A stretch of DNA of 64,000 nt, taken from GCA-2401735 sp051252095. GTDB taxonomy: Bacteria; Pseudomonadota; Gammaproteobacteria; Burkholderiales; Methylophilaceae. Position 1 is the first letter of the stretch; every line of letters starts with the position of its first letter. The position numbers were made by a program, and so were the translations under genes. The notes beneath the pieces are model-generated. The model saw only the letters and a program-made list of their open reading frames with translations. It was not told the DNA's origin and did not search any database. Where the stretch lies: positions 62,001 through 126,000 of the forward strand of contig JBPOFK010000002.1 in NCBI GenBank assembly GCA_051252095.1. Reading direction: 5' to 3'. Of the stretch, positions 42,317 to 51,144 are shown in pieces.

Positions 42317-43174
42317 ATGGCAAAAGAATCGCGCATTCATTATCGTATTGGATGGAAACCGAGTGGGCAGCAGCCTGGAGCTAAACGAGGCTTAAGTGCT
42401 GGTATCGGGGATCAACTTCGTTCAATGGTGCTATTACGCGACCATCCTGATCCACGTCGTTTAGATTTGCGCGCCAGTATTCGTGACCCATTCGAACGTT
42501 TGTGGGTAAGGGATTTCACCTTGAATACAGCATTTAAAGTGATTGTATTATTAGATGCCTCTGCCTCAATGAGATATAACGGAGTAGTGAATCGCATCAA
42601 GGTTGTAGAAGATATTGTTGTGCAATTGGCTATTTCAGCATACCGTTCAGGTGATGCGTTTGGTTTATTTGCAGCTAATACGCGGATTATCAAGTCGGCT
42701 ACGTTGCCACCAAAAATCAATAAATCCGCCTGGCTTTGGGCGCAACGAAATATTGCAAAAATACCAATAGCTGGTAATAGTGCTGCAGGCTTACTAGACG
42801 TCATCCCGCAATTGTCACGACAGCGTAGTTTAGTGTTTGTTATTTCCGATTTTAGATGGCCAGCTGAGCAGTATAAGCAACTTTTAAAAGGGTTAAATCA
42901 CCATGACGTAGTGCCAGTCATGTTACAAGACCCCGCTGAAGTCACAGATATGCCTACATATGGCATTGCCAGTGTAAAAGATATGGAAACTGGACAGGCA
43001 CAATTTTTGTGGATGCGACCCGCTTTAAAACAGAAAATCGAGCATGCATATTTACAGCAGATACAGAGGATTCAATCAATGAGTTACCGATATGGTGTGA
43101 AGCCATTCTTGGTGCCTGGTGTGTTTAATTCAACTCATTTAAACCAATACTTTATGGAGCGTCATGGCGCATGA
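42317..43174 (+). CDS. mxaS: DUF58 protein MxaS
   Basis: The 285-residue product has the DUF58 core. DPRRLDLRASIRDPFERLWVRDF is followed by a von Willebrand-like fold with a MIDAS-type DASASMRYNG and VFVISDFRWPAEQYKQLL. No signal peptide is seen, so it is cytosolic or peripheral. It acts with MxaR (MoxR-DUF58 pairs are common). The stop overlaps the mxaA start by 4 bp. Confidence 0.9.
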   Translation: MAKESRIHYRIGWKPSGQQPGAKRGLSAGIGDQLRSMVLLRDHPDPRRLDLRASIRDPFERLWVRDFTLNTAFKVIVLLDASASMRYNGVVNRIKVVEDIVVQLAISAYRSGDAFGLFAANTRIIKSATLPPKINKSAWLWAQRNIAKIPIAGNSAAGLLDVIPQLSRQRSLVFVISDFRWPAEQYKQLLKGLNHHDVVPVMLQDPAEVTDMPTYGIASVKDMETGQAQFLWMRPALKQKIEHAYLQQIQRIQSMSYRYGVKPFLVPGVFNSTHLNQYFMERHGA

Positions 43175-44082
43175 CTGCTTCCATCATACGTACAGTAATC
43201 TTTTTATATTGTGTTAGCGTTGCTTGGCTTGCTTGTGCAGAAAGCCCGATGAAAGATATGGTCATCACTATGCGAGATAGTGGCTACACAATGGGCGACA
43301 CCATGCAAATGGCAGTCACATTTAGCTTACCTGTTCAGCAGACAATTGACGAAGAAAGTTTACCATTGGTTGGACGGGCTAATCCGTGGTTAGATATTCA
43401 AGCAATAAAATTGAAGCAACATAATCAGCGGGTGCAGTTAATTATTATGTGGCAGCTATTCGCAACGGTAGAAATTGCACAGCAATTAAAGACGCCAGAA
43501 ATTGTACTGAAAACGGCAGAAAAAAAACCACAAACCATCATCATTCCCGCCCAAGCATTTTACTACTCACCAGTGCTGCCGATGCCACCACTAAAGGGGA
43601 TTGAACGGCGTCCAAATTTAGAGCCGCCAAATATTGATAAGTATAAACCAATCTTGTATTTTAGTATTTTTGCGAGCTTATTTGTTCTTTGTGGTTTGGT
43701 ATGGTTATGGTTAAAAGATTATTTGCCTTGGGCCCCTTTTCAACCTGGACCAATGACGCGTTTGACACGACAGTTGACGAAGCATCCAGCTGGGATGTCA
43801 TTTATACAATTGCGAGAAATTCACACGGCACTGAATCAATCTGCAGGTGTGAGCCTTTATCCTGAAAACTTATCGCAACTGTTTCGTCGCGCGCCCTATT
43901 TTTCGCATGAAGAAGCCAACATCAGACAGTTTTTTAATCAGTCCTGGAGCTTATTTTATGCAGATAAACCTTTAACAGAAACAACGATTGATTTAAAGGC
44001 TACGTTAGAGTGGATACAAAGTGTAGCAATTGCTGAACGACTGTTTGCACAACGCCTAATGCGTGAAAAAAGTAGAGATTAA
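43171..44082 (+). CDS. mxaA: MxaA, methanol dehydrogenase maturation protein
   Basis: The 303-residue product has a signal peptide (cut near AWLACAESP), a periplasmic domain (~25-160), one membrane helix (~162-185; SIFASLFVLCGLVWLWL) and a cytoplasmic domain. In Methylobacterium MxaA is needed for calcium insertion into the MxaFI enzyme. Its call rests on position between mxaS and mxaC and on layout, since the family is weakly conserved. Confidence 0.85.
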   Translation: MTASIIRTVIFLYCVSVAWLACAESPMKDMVITMRDSGYTMGDTMQMAVTFSLPVQQTIDEESLPLVGRANPWLDIQAIKLKQHNQRVQLIIMWQLFATVEIAQQLKTPEIVLKTAEKKPQTIIIPAQAFYYSPVLPMPPLKGIERRPNLEPPNIDKYKPILYFSIFASLFVLCGLVWLWLKDYLPWAPFQPGPMTRLTRQLTKHPAGMSFIQLREIHTALNQSAGVSLYPENLSQLFRRAPYFSHEEANIRQFFNQSWSLFYADKPLTETTIDLKATLEWIQSVAIAERLFAQRLMREKSRD

Positions 44083-44084
44083 GC

Positions 44085-45137
44085 ATGGAAGTGCTACATT
44101 TTGTTAAACCAGATTTTTTATGGTTATTGCCATTAGCCTTGTTGCCGCTGATTAGTCATGGTTTAAAACAGTTTGACTATCCTGGATTAGCTAACTGGCC
44201 ACATGATACGTTTTCACGCATACTCAAGTGGGGTGTACGTGGCATTGCTAGTATGACACTCATTGCATTAATCATTGCCGCGACTGCGCCATTTACAGAA
44301 GGTGGTACTGCTACACGTATTGGTAAAGGTGCTGAAATTGTCGTGGTATTAGACCGTAGTGGCAGTATGTCAGAAGGTCTAAAAGGCAGGGAGTATAACC
44401 GTCAAGATGCTGAGGCGGGTAAGTCAAATGACCATTTCCTCAGTAAAATAGAAGCGTCACGCAAAGTGATGTTGAAGTTTATGCAAGAACGCTCAGCCGA
44501 CACCTTTGGTGTGGTTGCTTTCAATGCTTCTGCCATTAGTGTTGCACCTCTAAGTGCTGATAAGGCCTTAGCTGAGTCCGCCATGCTGAGTGCGCAAAGT
44601 CAAAGTACAGGGTTTACAGCATTAGGGCGAGCGCTAGCCTTGGCGCTGGATTATTTTAGTGATCGACCTTATACGGCAACGCGCTTGATACTGCTCGTCT
44701 CAGATGGCGACGCGATTATAGAGCCTGAAGATCAAGTGATTCTAAAACAGGCATTTGCACAGCAGCGTGTACAGCTTATGTGGATCTATGTCCGAGGTGA
44801 GCGAGAGCTGAGTATTTTAGATACGGTGATTGCAGGCGATAATGAAATCATCACACAAAATGATATTGAGTATGCCAATAACAAACAATCGGCCAGCATG
44901 CATGAAGTGTTTAATCAGCTGGGTATTCCTTATCACGCATTTGAAGTGGATAGTGAAGAGGGCTTTCAGCAGGCGATAAAAGCAGTTTCTAGTGCAACCA
45001 ATAAACCAACGCGCTATACATTCAGATTGCCCAGAAAAGATTATGGCGTCTATTTTTATCTGTTGAGCAGCCTGCTCATTGCTTTATTGATTGTGATTAA
45101 GCAAATGGAAATTAAAGTCTGGAGGCCAGAAATATGA
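44085..45137 (+). CDS. mxaC: MxaC, von Willebrand factor A domain protein
   Basis: The 350-residue product has N-terminal membrane helices (~10-65), a VWA domain (~75-300) with a complete MIDAS opening DRSGSMSEG, a conserved Thr (STGFTALGRAL) and an Asp (LVSDGDAI), and a C-terminal helix (~325-342). BatA-like VWA proteins bind divalent metals. In the mxa system MxaC helps assemble active methanol dehydrogenase. It starts 2 bp after mxaA and overlaps mxaK by 4 bp. Confidence 0.92.
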   Translation: MEVLHFVKPDFLWLLPLALLPLISHGLKQFDYPGLANWPHDTFSRILKWGVRGIASMTLIALIIAATAPFTEGGTATRIGKGAEIVVVLDRSGSMSEGLKGREYNRQDAEAGKSNDHFLSKIEASRKVMLKFMQERSADTFGVVAFNASAISVAPLSADKALAESAMLSAQSQSTGFTALGRALALALDYFSDRPYTATRLILLVSDGDAIIEPEDQVILKQAFAQQRVQLMWIYVRGERELSILDTVIAGDNEIITQNDIEYANNKQSASMHEVFNQLGIPYHAFEVDSEEGFQQAIKAVSSATNKPTRYTFRLPRKDYGVYFYLLSSLLIALLIVIKQMEIKVWRPEI

Positions 45138-45748
45138 ACGTCGTAATGAATAAAAAATGGCTACCTTATTTAGCGTACTTACCGAATAGTTTGTTGGTGT
45201 TAATGGGCTTTTTGCTTTTGGGCATGATGGGTAGTCTCTATCAATGGAAATTTGCTTCCGATGATTACCAAATCTATCAAAATAAAATATTGTTAAAACA
45301 CCCTTTAGATGAAAGTAAACCGCTCATTGCGTTGCAGCAAGCCTATTTAATCAGCCAAAAAGAGCAATCAGCAGAGACCATTAAGCAAATGATGCATGCG
45401 CTCACATTAGCGGAAGCTGCTAATGATAGCCAAGTGCGTGCGCAGGCTAAATTTGCAATGGGGAATCTATATTTTGATCTATCCGCAATTTCAGGGAATA
45501 TCGAAGCGGGTGGTTCGCATCAACAAGCTGTTGCACAAATCGAACTGGCTAGAGAGTCTTATAAAGGGGCGCTAAGACTCGATCCAGAACTGCATCCTGC
45601 TCGGTTTAATCTGGAGTTGTTAGACAGGCTGAGTCCAGAAAAACGTACGCAAGCTTGGCTGGCAGAAACCGATGGAGTGACATTGCAACCATTTAAACGG
45701 AATGGTACTGCGATGATGAAGGACAATACACGTAGAGGATTGCCTTGA
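45134..45748 (+). CDS. mxaK: MxaK, membrane-anchored maturation protein
   Basis: The 204-residue product has an N-terminal membrane helix (~15-35; LLVLMGFLLLGMMGSLYQW) and a helical periplasmic part with TPR-like segments (AKFAMGNLYFDLSAISGNIE). It overlaps both neighbours by 4 bp. Its identity comes from the fixed gene order mxaR-S-A-C-K-L; MxaK is poorly conserved. In Methylobacterium it contributes to calcium insertion. Confidence 0.87.
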   Translation: MNVVMNKKWLPYLAYLPNSLLVLMGFLLLGMMGSLYQWKFASDDYQIYQNKILLKHPLDESKPLIALQQAYLISQKEQSAETIKQMMHALTLAEAANDSQVRAQAKFAMGNLYFDLSAISGNIEAGGSHQQAVAQIELARESYKGALRLDPELHPARFNLELLDRLSPEKRTQAWLAETDGVTLQPFKRNGTAMMKDNTRRGLP

Positions 45749-46740
45749 AAACGATTCAACGATGGTTGATATGGAGTCAAATTAGGCTTAAGCATGCGTG
45801 GCAGCAGGGCACATGCTGGTTCATGCTCGCTTTTATTGTGCTGTTACCTGTCTGGTTCTCGCCGCAAATGGAATTAGATAGCGTGGTGCAAGATACTTTG
45901 TTTGTCATTGACATTAGTGAAAGCATGAATGTGCAAGACGTGGATTATCCTAAACCGCGCAGTGCTAGATTGGCGTTGGCAAAAGAAGCAGTCAAACAAA
46001 GTATGGCAAGCCTAACTTGTGGCTCTCGCGTATCAATTGCACTCTTTTCTGGTGATGAGATAGTGATTCTATTTGAACCATTAGAGGTGTGTCGGCATTT
46101 TCCAGCAATTGAGCAGGTTTTGTCTCGCATTAGTACGCAAATGCGATGGATTGGTGATTCATGGGTGATACGTGCAGTTGGTTCGGCGATTAAAGAAGCG
46201 CAAATACGGCAGTTAAATGTCGTCATAGTGACCGATGCTGATGAAATGCCACACCACGCAATGCCAAGAATTACCGATTTGATTCAATTTCAAGGTAAGG
46301 TAACTGGGGTGTTATGGGGTGTTGGTGGAGAAGCCCTGCAGCCAGTCCCCAAGATTAACGGGAAAGGCCAAATTATTGGCTACTGGACACCAGAGGAAGC
46401 GGTAATACAAGGCAATTATCCTAATTTGCTCGCTTATGTTAACGCTTTGCCAGAAGGCGAGCGAGCGCCAGAAGGAGTGCTAGCAGAAGTAAGTGAACAT
46501 TTATCTGCATTTAATCGACCATTGATGCAAACCATTGCAGAAACTTTACAAATTCACTATAAAAGAATTAGTCAACCTAGCGATGCATTAAACACAATGC
46601 AGGATCCTAGTTTACAGAAACAAACGCGCGCGCTTCGAGATGCAAGGTGGATATTTGGCTTGCTTGCATTGAGCTTTGTGCTAATAGGTTGGTTTTGGCA
46701 ACAACTAAAGGCACTGATCAAAAAACATCAGTCAAAGTGA
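45745..46740 (+). CDS. mxaL: MxaL, von Willebrand factor A domain protein
   Basis: The 331-residue product has an N-terminal membrane helix (~25-45), a VWA domain (~50-220) with MIDAS-like DISESMNVQD and VIVTDADEMPHH, and a C-terminal helix (~300-318). Together with MxaC it forms a pair of membrane VWA proteins. It ends the operon; the next gene is convergent with 2 bp between stop codons. The mxaD gene that follows mxaL in Methylobacterium is not here; the MxaD-like genes lie upstream near 38 kb. Confidence 0.9.
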   Translation: MKTIQRWLIWSQIRLKHAWQQGTCWFMLAFIVLLPVWFSPQMELDSVVQDTLFVIDISESMNVQDVDYPKPRSARLALAKEAVKQSMASLTCGSRVSIALFSGDEIVILFEPLEVCRHFPAIEQVLSRISTQMRWIGDSWVIRAVGSAIKEAQIRQLNVVIVTDADEMPHHAMPRITDLIQFQGKVTGVLWGVGGEALQPVPKINGKGQIIGYWTPEEAVIQGNYPNLLAYVNALPEGERAPEGVLAEVSEHLSAFNRPLMQTIAETLQIHYKRISQPSDALNTMQDPSLQKQTRALRDARWIFGLLALSFVLIGWFWQQLKALIKKHQSK

Positions 46741-46742
46741 GC

Positions 46743-47693
46743 TCATTTAACAACCAGCTTTTTCTGCGGCAACCACTTTTTAACCACCTGAAATAACAGC
46801 ACTGTAACCCCTCCTGCGATAATGCCGATTACTGCATCGGTCAGTATAGGGGCGATAAAACTGAGTATGCTATTCACACCATCAGCCAGTGTTGTGAGAT
46901 GTTCTTTTAAATGGTGAAGTGCTGGGATGCCGTGACTGAGGATGCTACCACCAACCAAAAACATGGCGGCAGTGCCTACAATGGTGAGTCCTCGCATTAA
47001 ATAGGGTGCTAGGTTGAGGATAACTTGCCCAAGCCTTCTTTGCAGTTGTTTAAAAAAGCCTTGGCCTTTTTTGAGCAATAAATGTAAGCCAACATCATCC
47101 AGCTTAACAATGCCAGCCACTAGGCCATAGACAAAAATAGTCACGCCGATTGCAATCAATGAGACAACGAGTACTTGCTTGAGGAAAACGGCAGCAGTAA
47201 CTGTGCCTAAGGCAATCACAATAATCTCTGCTGATAAGATAAAGTCAGTACGGATAGCGCCCTTGATTTTATCTTTTTCTAAAGCCAGCAAATCGGCTTT
47301 GCTATCTTGTACAGCATTTTTTAGCTCTTGTTTATGTGTAGCTTCCTCATCATGATCATGTAGTAATTTATGCGCGACTTTTTCAAAGCCTTCAAAGCAT
47401 AAGAAAAGTCCACCAATCATTAAAAGTGGGGTAATTAACCAAGGAATAAAGTAACTAATGGCCAGTGCACCAGGTACTAGTATGAGTTTATTAATAAAAG
47501 AACCTTTGGCTACTGCCCATACCACTGGTAGCTCTCTTTTGGCATCAACACCAGACACTTGCTCAGCATTAAGTGCTAAGTCATCGCCTAGCACCCCAGC
47601 TGTTTTCTTGACGGCAAGTTTAGTTAAAACAGAGACATCATCCAGCATGGTGGTGATGTCGTCGAGCAAGACGAGTAAGCTGCCTCCAGCCAT
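46743..47693 (-). CDS. DUF808 family membrane protein (YedI-like)
   Basis: The 316-residue product starts MAGGSLLVLLDDITTMLDDVS, the hallmark of DUF808, and has GVLGDDLALNAEQVSG and several membrane helices. The function is unknown. It is convergent with mxaL and divergent from the DUF2946 gene. Its start has an AAGGTAAC-like ribosome binding site. It seems unrelated to methanol oxidation. Confidence 0.92.
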   Translation of the reverse strand: MAGGSLLVLLDDITTMLDDVSVLTKLAVKKTAGVLGDDLALNAEQVSGVDAKRELPVVWAVAKGSFINKLILVPGALAISYFIPWLITPLLMIGGLFLCFEGFEKVAHKLLHDHDEEATHKQELKNAVQDSKADLLALEKDKIKGAIRTDFILSAEIIVIALGTVTAAVFLKQVLVVSLIAIGVTIFVYGLVAGIVKLDDVGLHLLLKKGQGFFKQLQRRLGQVILNLAPYLMRGLTIVGTAAMFLVGGSILSHGIPALHHLKEHLTTLADGVNSILSFIAPILTDAVIGIIAGGVTVLLFQVVKKWLPQKKLVVK

Positions 47694-47725
47694 AGTTACC
47701 TTTCGTTAGTTACGTATTAATACTG

Positions 47726-47755
47726 TTGAACAATTTTAACCAATAATGGTAGAAT
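47726..47755 (+). promoter_or_regulatory. Promoter giving a possibly leaderless transcript of the DUF2946 gene
   Basis: TTGAAC (47726-47731) and TAGAAT (47750-47755) are 18 bp apart. A start 6-7 bases after the -10 box falls on or next to the ATG at 47762. No ribosome binding site is present ahead of that ATG. Confidence 0.5.
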
Positions 47756-47761
47756 CTGCCG

Positions 47762-48184
47762 ATGTTATCGAGAAATTTATTCCGTTGGATGCACAAAGTC
47801 GCACTCTTTGCGATTGTTTTTGCGTCCTTGGCACCGAGTATTTCTCATGCATTAGCCAACCAAAATAGTACGCAAGGCTTCATGCAAGCCATTTGTGGTG
47901 TGGGCGGTCAAAAGCTCTACATTCAAGTGGTTACAACAAAAGGTCAATCTATTCAAGCCGCCTTGGATACCAAACCAGGGTCACAGCCTGTTTCTATCGA
48001 CCATCATTTGAATCATTGTCCATTTTGTACAAATCCAAATACCAGTGTAGGCATTGAGCCGCCATCACTACCAATCATTAAGTTTTTGGTTATGCAAGAG
48101 CAGTATCTTGCTATTGTTACACAACCTGTATTCTCAAGTTTTTCTGTACTCCCCCCGCCTGCACAGGCACCCCCACAGCTTTAA
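47762..48184 (+). CDS. DUF2946 family secreted protein
   Basis: The 140-residue product has a signal peptide (~1-32; LFAIVFASLAPSISHALA) and then CGVGGQKLYIQ and a HHLNHCPFC segment, whose His and Cys residues may bind metal. The C terminus is proline-rich. DUF2946 genes are usually beside copper uptake or copper resistance genes, as here (TonB receptor and copper-uptake-associated protein downstream). The function is unknown. Confidence 0.8.
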   Translation: MLSRNLFRWMHKVALFAIVFASLAPSISHALANQNSTQGFMQAICGVGGQKLYIQVVTTKGQSIQAALDTKPGSQPVSIDHHLNHCPFCTNPNTSVGIEPPSLPIIKFLVMQEQYLAIVTQPVFSSFSVLPPPAQAPPQL

Positions 48185-48284
48185 ATAAACTGAATAATTT
48201 CTGAGTTAGTTGCTTGTAAGCAAGCTAACGATTTATTTGTATGCGCTTTTGCGCGCAAAAACAGTTTTTTAAGGTGAATCTAGC

Positions 48285-48530
48285 ATGATATACATCCAAA
48301 TTAAAGAAGTGATGAAAGCCAAACGGTTGGCTTGGGGTCGCAGAATAACGCTGTCTGAGTTAGCAAAATCAACTGGTATTAGCCGAATGACGTTATCTCG
48401 TATGGTTAACAATAAAGGTTATAGCACCGTAACGGATCACCTAGATAAGCTTTGTGCTTATTTTGAATGTGAGCTTCATGAACTGATTAAATATGTACCA
48501 GACAATCAATCACATTTACAAACAGCATAA
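48285..48530 (+). CDS. Small XRE/Cro-type transcriptional regulator
   Basis: The 81-residue product is a single helix-turn-helix domain: MKAKRLAWGRRITLSELAKSTGISRMTLSRMVN, then LDKLCAYFECELHELIKYV, typical of Cro/YozG-like regulators. It lies 100 bp after the DUF2946 gene and 31 bp before the TonB receptor, so it may autoregulate the island. Its effector, if any, is not evident. Confidence 0.88.
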   Translation: MIYIQIKEVMKAKRLAWGRRITLSELAKSTGISRMTLSRMVNNKGYSTVTDHLDKLCAYFECELHELIKYVPDNQSHLQTA

Positions 48531-48561
48531 ATAATAAATTTAAATAGGTAAGGAATAAATA

Positions 48562-50634
48562 ATGAAATTAAAATATTTACAGGTTGCCATGATTGCAGCC
48601 TTTGCAACGATGAGTACTAATGCTTTTGCCGAGCATATCGCTTTAGAGACGATTGATGTGGAAGGTAAGCGGATTGAAGGTTCTACTACGCAGCCAGATA
48701 TCAATAAGGCGCGCGAAGAAATTAATAAAACAGCGGGCGGCGTAACGGTTGTGGATATGGAACAAGTGCGGGAAGGTAGAACTTCTAACTTTGCCGACAC
48801 ACTTGGCTTAGCGACAGGTGTGTTAGCACAATCGCGATTCGGCGCAGAGGAAACAAGACTTTCTATTCGCGGTTCAGGTATACAACGAACGTTTCATGGG
48901 CGCGGTATTAAATTAATGCAAGATGGTATTCCTGTTAATTTGGCAGATGGCAGTTTTGACTTTCCATCAATTGACCCAATGGCAACGGATTATATTGAAG
49001 TGCATCGTGGTGCAAATGCTTTGCAGTATGGTTCAAGTAATCTAGGTGGTAGTGTTAACTTTATCTCGAGAACTGGCTACACCGCGCCAAAGTTTGAAGT
49101 GCGGTCTGAAGGGGGTAGCTATGGTTATTATCGACTAGGCCTATCTGCTGGTGGGGTGGTTGATAATTTGGATTATTTTGTGACGGCGAGTAAATATCAT
49201 AGCGATAGTTTTAGAGATAATGCACAACAGAGCGCAGATCGCTTAACGGGTAATGTTGGTTATAAAATTAATGAGAATGTGGAAACAAGGTTTTATGTTG
49301 GGTACGTTAATACTGACTCACAATTGCCGAGCAATCTGACTAAACAACAGTTAAAGGATGATCCAAAACAATCAGCAGTCGTGCCTGGGCAAGGCATTAA
49401 TGAGCGCGATATTAATTTGACGCGGATTGCGAATAAAACGACGTTTACTTTTGATCATACGAAAGTTGAATTAGGCGCTTTTTATTCAAAGAAAAGCTTA
49501 TTCCATCCGATTATTGATTTGGTTTTCTTAGATACAATTGGTGTGATTGATCAAGAAACCGATGATTATGGATTGTCTGTAAGGTTGCAACATGAAGGCA
49601 AGTTTTATGGTCGTGATAATACTTTCACAATTGGTTATGCACCCACTTACGGTGAAGTTGTTTACAAAAACTTCCGCAATGTTAATGCGAGCCGTGGTAC
49701 TTTGATTAATCAGCGCAATCAAATTGCGAGCAATCATGAAATATTTGTTGAAGATAGATTAAACCTAACACCTGATTTTGCATTGGTTGCTGGTTTACAG
49801 TACACCAATTCTAGGCGTAAAACGGTCGACAAGTTAATTACTGCTTCTGGCGATCAAGGTTTCGATGCTCGCTACAATGCTTATAGTCCAAAATTAGGTG
49901 TCTTGTACCAATTGCAGCCGCAAGTGCAGCTGTTTGCCAATGTTTCACAAAGCTATGAACCACCAAGTTTTGGGGAACTAGATAATCGTGTGGCGGGCTT
50001 TATAAAGGCGCAAAAAGGCACGACGTTTGAGGTTGGCTCAAGAGGCAATAGTCAATATGTCGATTGGGATGTGGCTCTCTATCAAGCACGCTTGGATAAT
50101 GAATTATTACAAGTTGGTATTGCAGGTACTACAAATGCAAGTACAACGATTAATGCAGATAAGACTATCCATCAAGGGCTAGAGTTAGGACTGACTGCAC
50201 GCTTACCTCTTAGTTTAGAGTTGCGTGGCAGTTATTTGGTGAATAACTTTAAAAATGATGGGGATGATGTTTATAAAAGCAGCCGTTTACCTGGCGTTCA
50301 GCGACAGTTGTTACGTTCAGAGCTACTTTATCGCGGCAATCATTTTTTACATGGCTTTTACTTTGGACCTACCATCGAATGGTCACCTGAGCGCTATAAC
50401 GTTGACTTTGCTGAAGAGCTATATGCGGACAATTACTTTATCTGGGGGTTGAAAGCGGGGCAAAAAGTAAATGACCACTGGTCATGGTTTTTGGAAGGAC
50501 GTAATTTAGCTAATCAGAAATATGCTGCTACAACAGGTGTCATTCCTGATTCGACAAGGTTAAATGCTAATCAAGCACAGTTTTCACCTGGTGACGGCAG
50601 AACAGCCTATGCAGGCATTACTTGGACGTATTAA
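48562..50634 (+). CDS. TonB-dependent receptor, probable metal (copper?) uptake
   Basis: The 690-residue product has a signal peptide (ending NAFAEH), a plug domain (~30-160; RLSIRGSGIQRTFHGRG, YIEVHRGANALQYGSSNLGGSVNFISR) and a barrel ending in WTY. It is not closely like the first receptor at 28147. The following gene encodes a copper-uptake-associated protein and then a PepSY membrane protein, a set seen around copper receptors. A siderophore or lanthanide role is an alternative. An AAGGAAT ribosome binding site precedes the ATG. Confidence 0.85.
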   Translation: MKLKYLQVAMIAAFATMSTNAFAEHIALETIDVEGKRIEGSTTQPDINKAREEINKTAGGVTVVDMEQVREGRTSNFADTLGLATGVLAQSRFGAEETRLSIRGSGIQRTFHGRGIKLMQDGIPVNLADGSFDFPSIDPMATDYIEVHRGANALQYGSSNLGGSVNFISRTGYTAPKFEVRSEGGSYGYYRLGLSAGGVVDNLDYFVTASKYHSDSFRDNAQQSADRLTGNVGYKINENVETRFYVGYVNTDSQLPSNLTKQQLKDDPKQSAVVPGQGINERDINLTRIANKTTFTFDHTKVELGAFYSKKSLFHPIIDLVFLDTIGVIDQETDDYGLSVRLQHEGKFYGRDNTFTIGYAPTYGEVVYKNFRNVNASRGTLINQRNQIASNHEIFVEDRLNLTPDFALVAGLQYTNSRRKTVDKLITASGDQGFDARYNAYSPKLGVLYQLQPQVQLFANVSQSYEPPSFGELDNRVAGFIKAQKGTTFEVGSRGNSQYVDWDVALYQARLDNELLQVGIAGTTNASTTINADKTIHQGLELGLTARLPLSLELRGSYLVNNFKNDGDDVYKSSRLPGVQRQLLRSELLYRGNHFLHGFYFGPTIEWSPERYNVDFAEELYADNYFIWGLKAGQKVNDHWSWFLEGRNLANQKYAATTGVIPDSTRLNANQAQFSPGDGRTAYAGITWTY

Positions 50635-50688
50635 CTAAGATTTGGGACGGTGTGGAAACATACTCGTTCCAATTTTTTTGGAGTTGTA

Positions 50689-51144
50689 ATGATGTTCAAC
50701 AAAAAAAGCTTACTGACCATTATTTATGGGCTTATAACACTTTTAATATTTTCATTGGTCTGTGCTGTTGCAGAAGGCAAAGAAACCGCGGCTATTGAAA
50801 CAGCGCTTAAAGCACAATGGGATAAACCTAATCAACCAATACGTATTCCAGTGATCGTTGTACATGGCGACTATGCCATCGCAGACTGGATACAGGAGCC
50901 ACGTGGTGGACGTGCACTTTTGTTCTATAACAACAGTGTATGGCAGACAATTTTTTGTGGTGATGTCAATATGAAGCAGGTGAGCAATTTAATCAGCGCT
51001 GGTGTACCGCATAACGATGCGAAAAAATTAGCTGCTGCGCTTGATGAAAAGGAAAAACGATTAACTGATGCCGATAAAGCTTTAATTGATAGTTTTAAAG
51101 GCATTGTCGATTTACTGAAAGAGCCTCAACATCATGCGCATTAG
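50689..51144 (+). CDS. Copper-uptake-system-associated secreted protein
   Basis: The product (about 151 residues) has a signal peptide (~8-28) and a small domain with VIVVHGDYAIADWIQEPRGG, ALLFYNNSVWQTIFCGD and ending PQHHAH. This pattern matches proteins annotated as associated with copper uptake next to TonB receptors. The ATG at 50689, with TTGGAG upstream, is preferred to the upstream ATG-like start at 50650. The stop overlaps the PepSY gene by 11 bp. The biochemical role is unknown. Confidence 0.75.
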   Translation: MMFNKKSLLTIIYGLITLLIFSLVCAVAEGKETAAIETALKAQWDKPNQPIRIPVIVVHGDYAIADWIQEPRGGRALLFYNNSVWQTIFCGDVNMKQVSNLISAGVPHNDAKKLAAALDEKEKRLTDADKALIDSFKGIVDLLKEPQHHAH

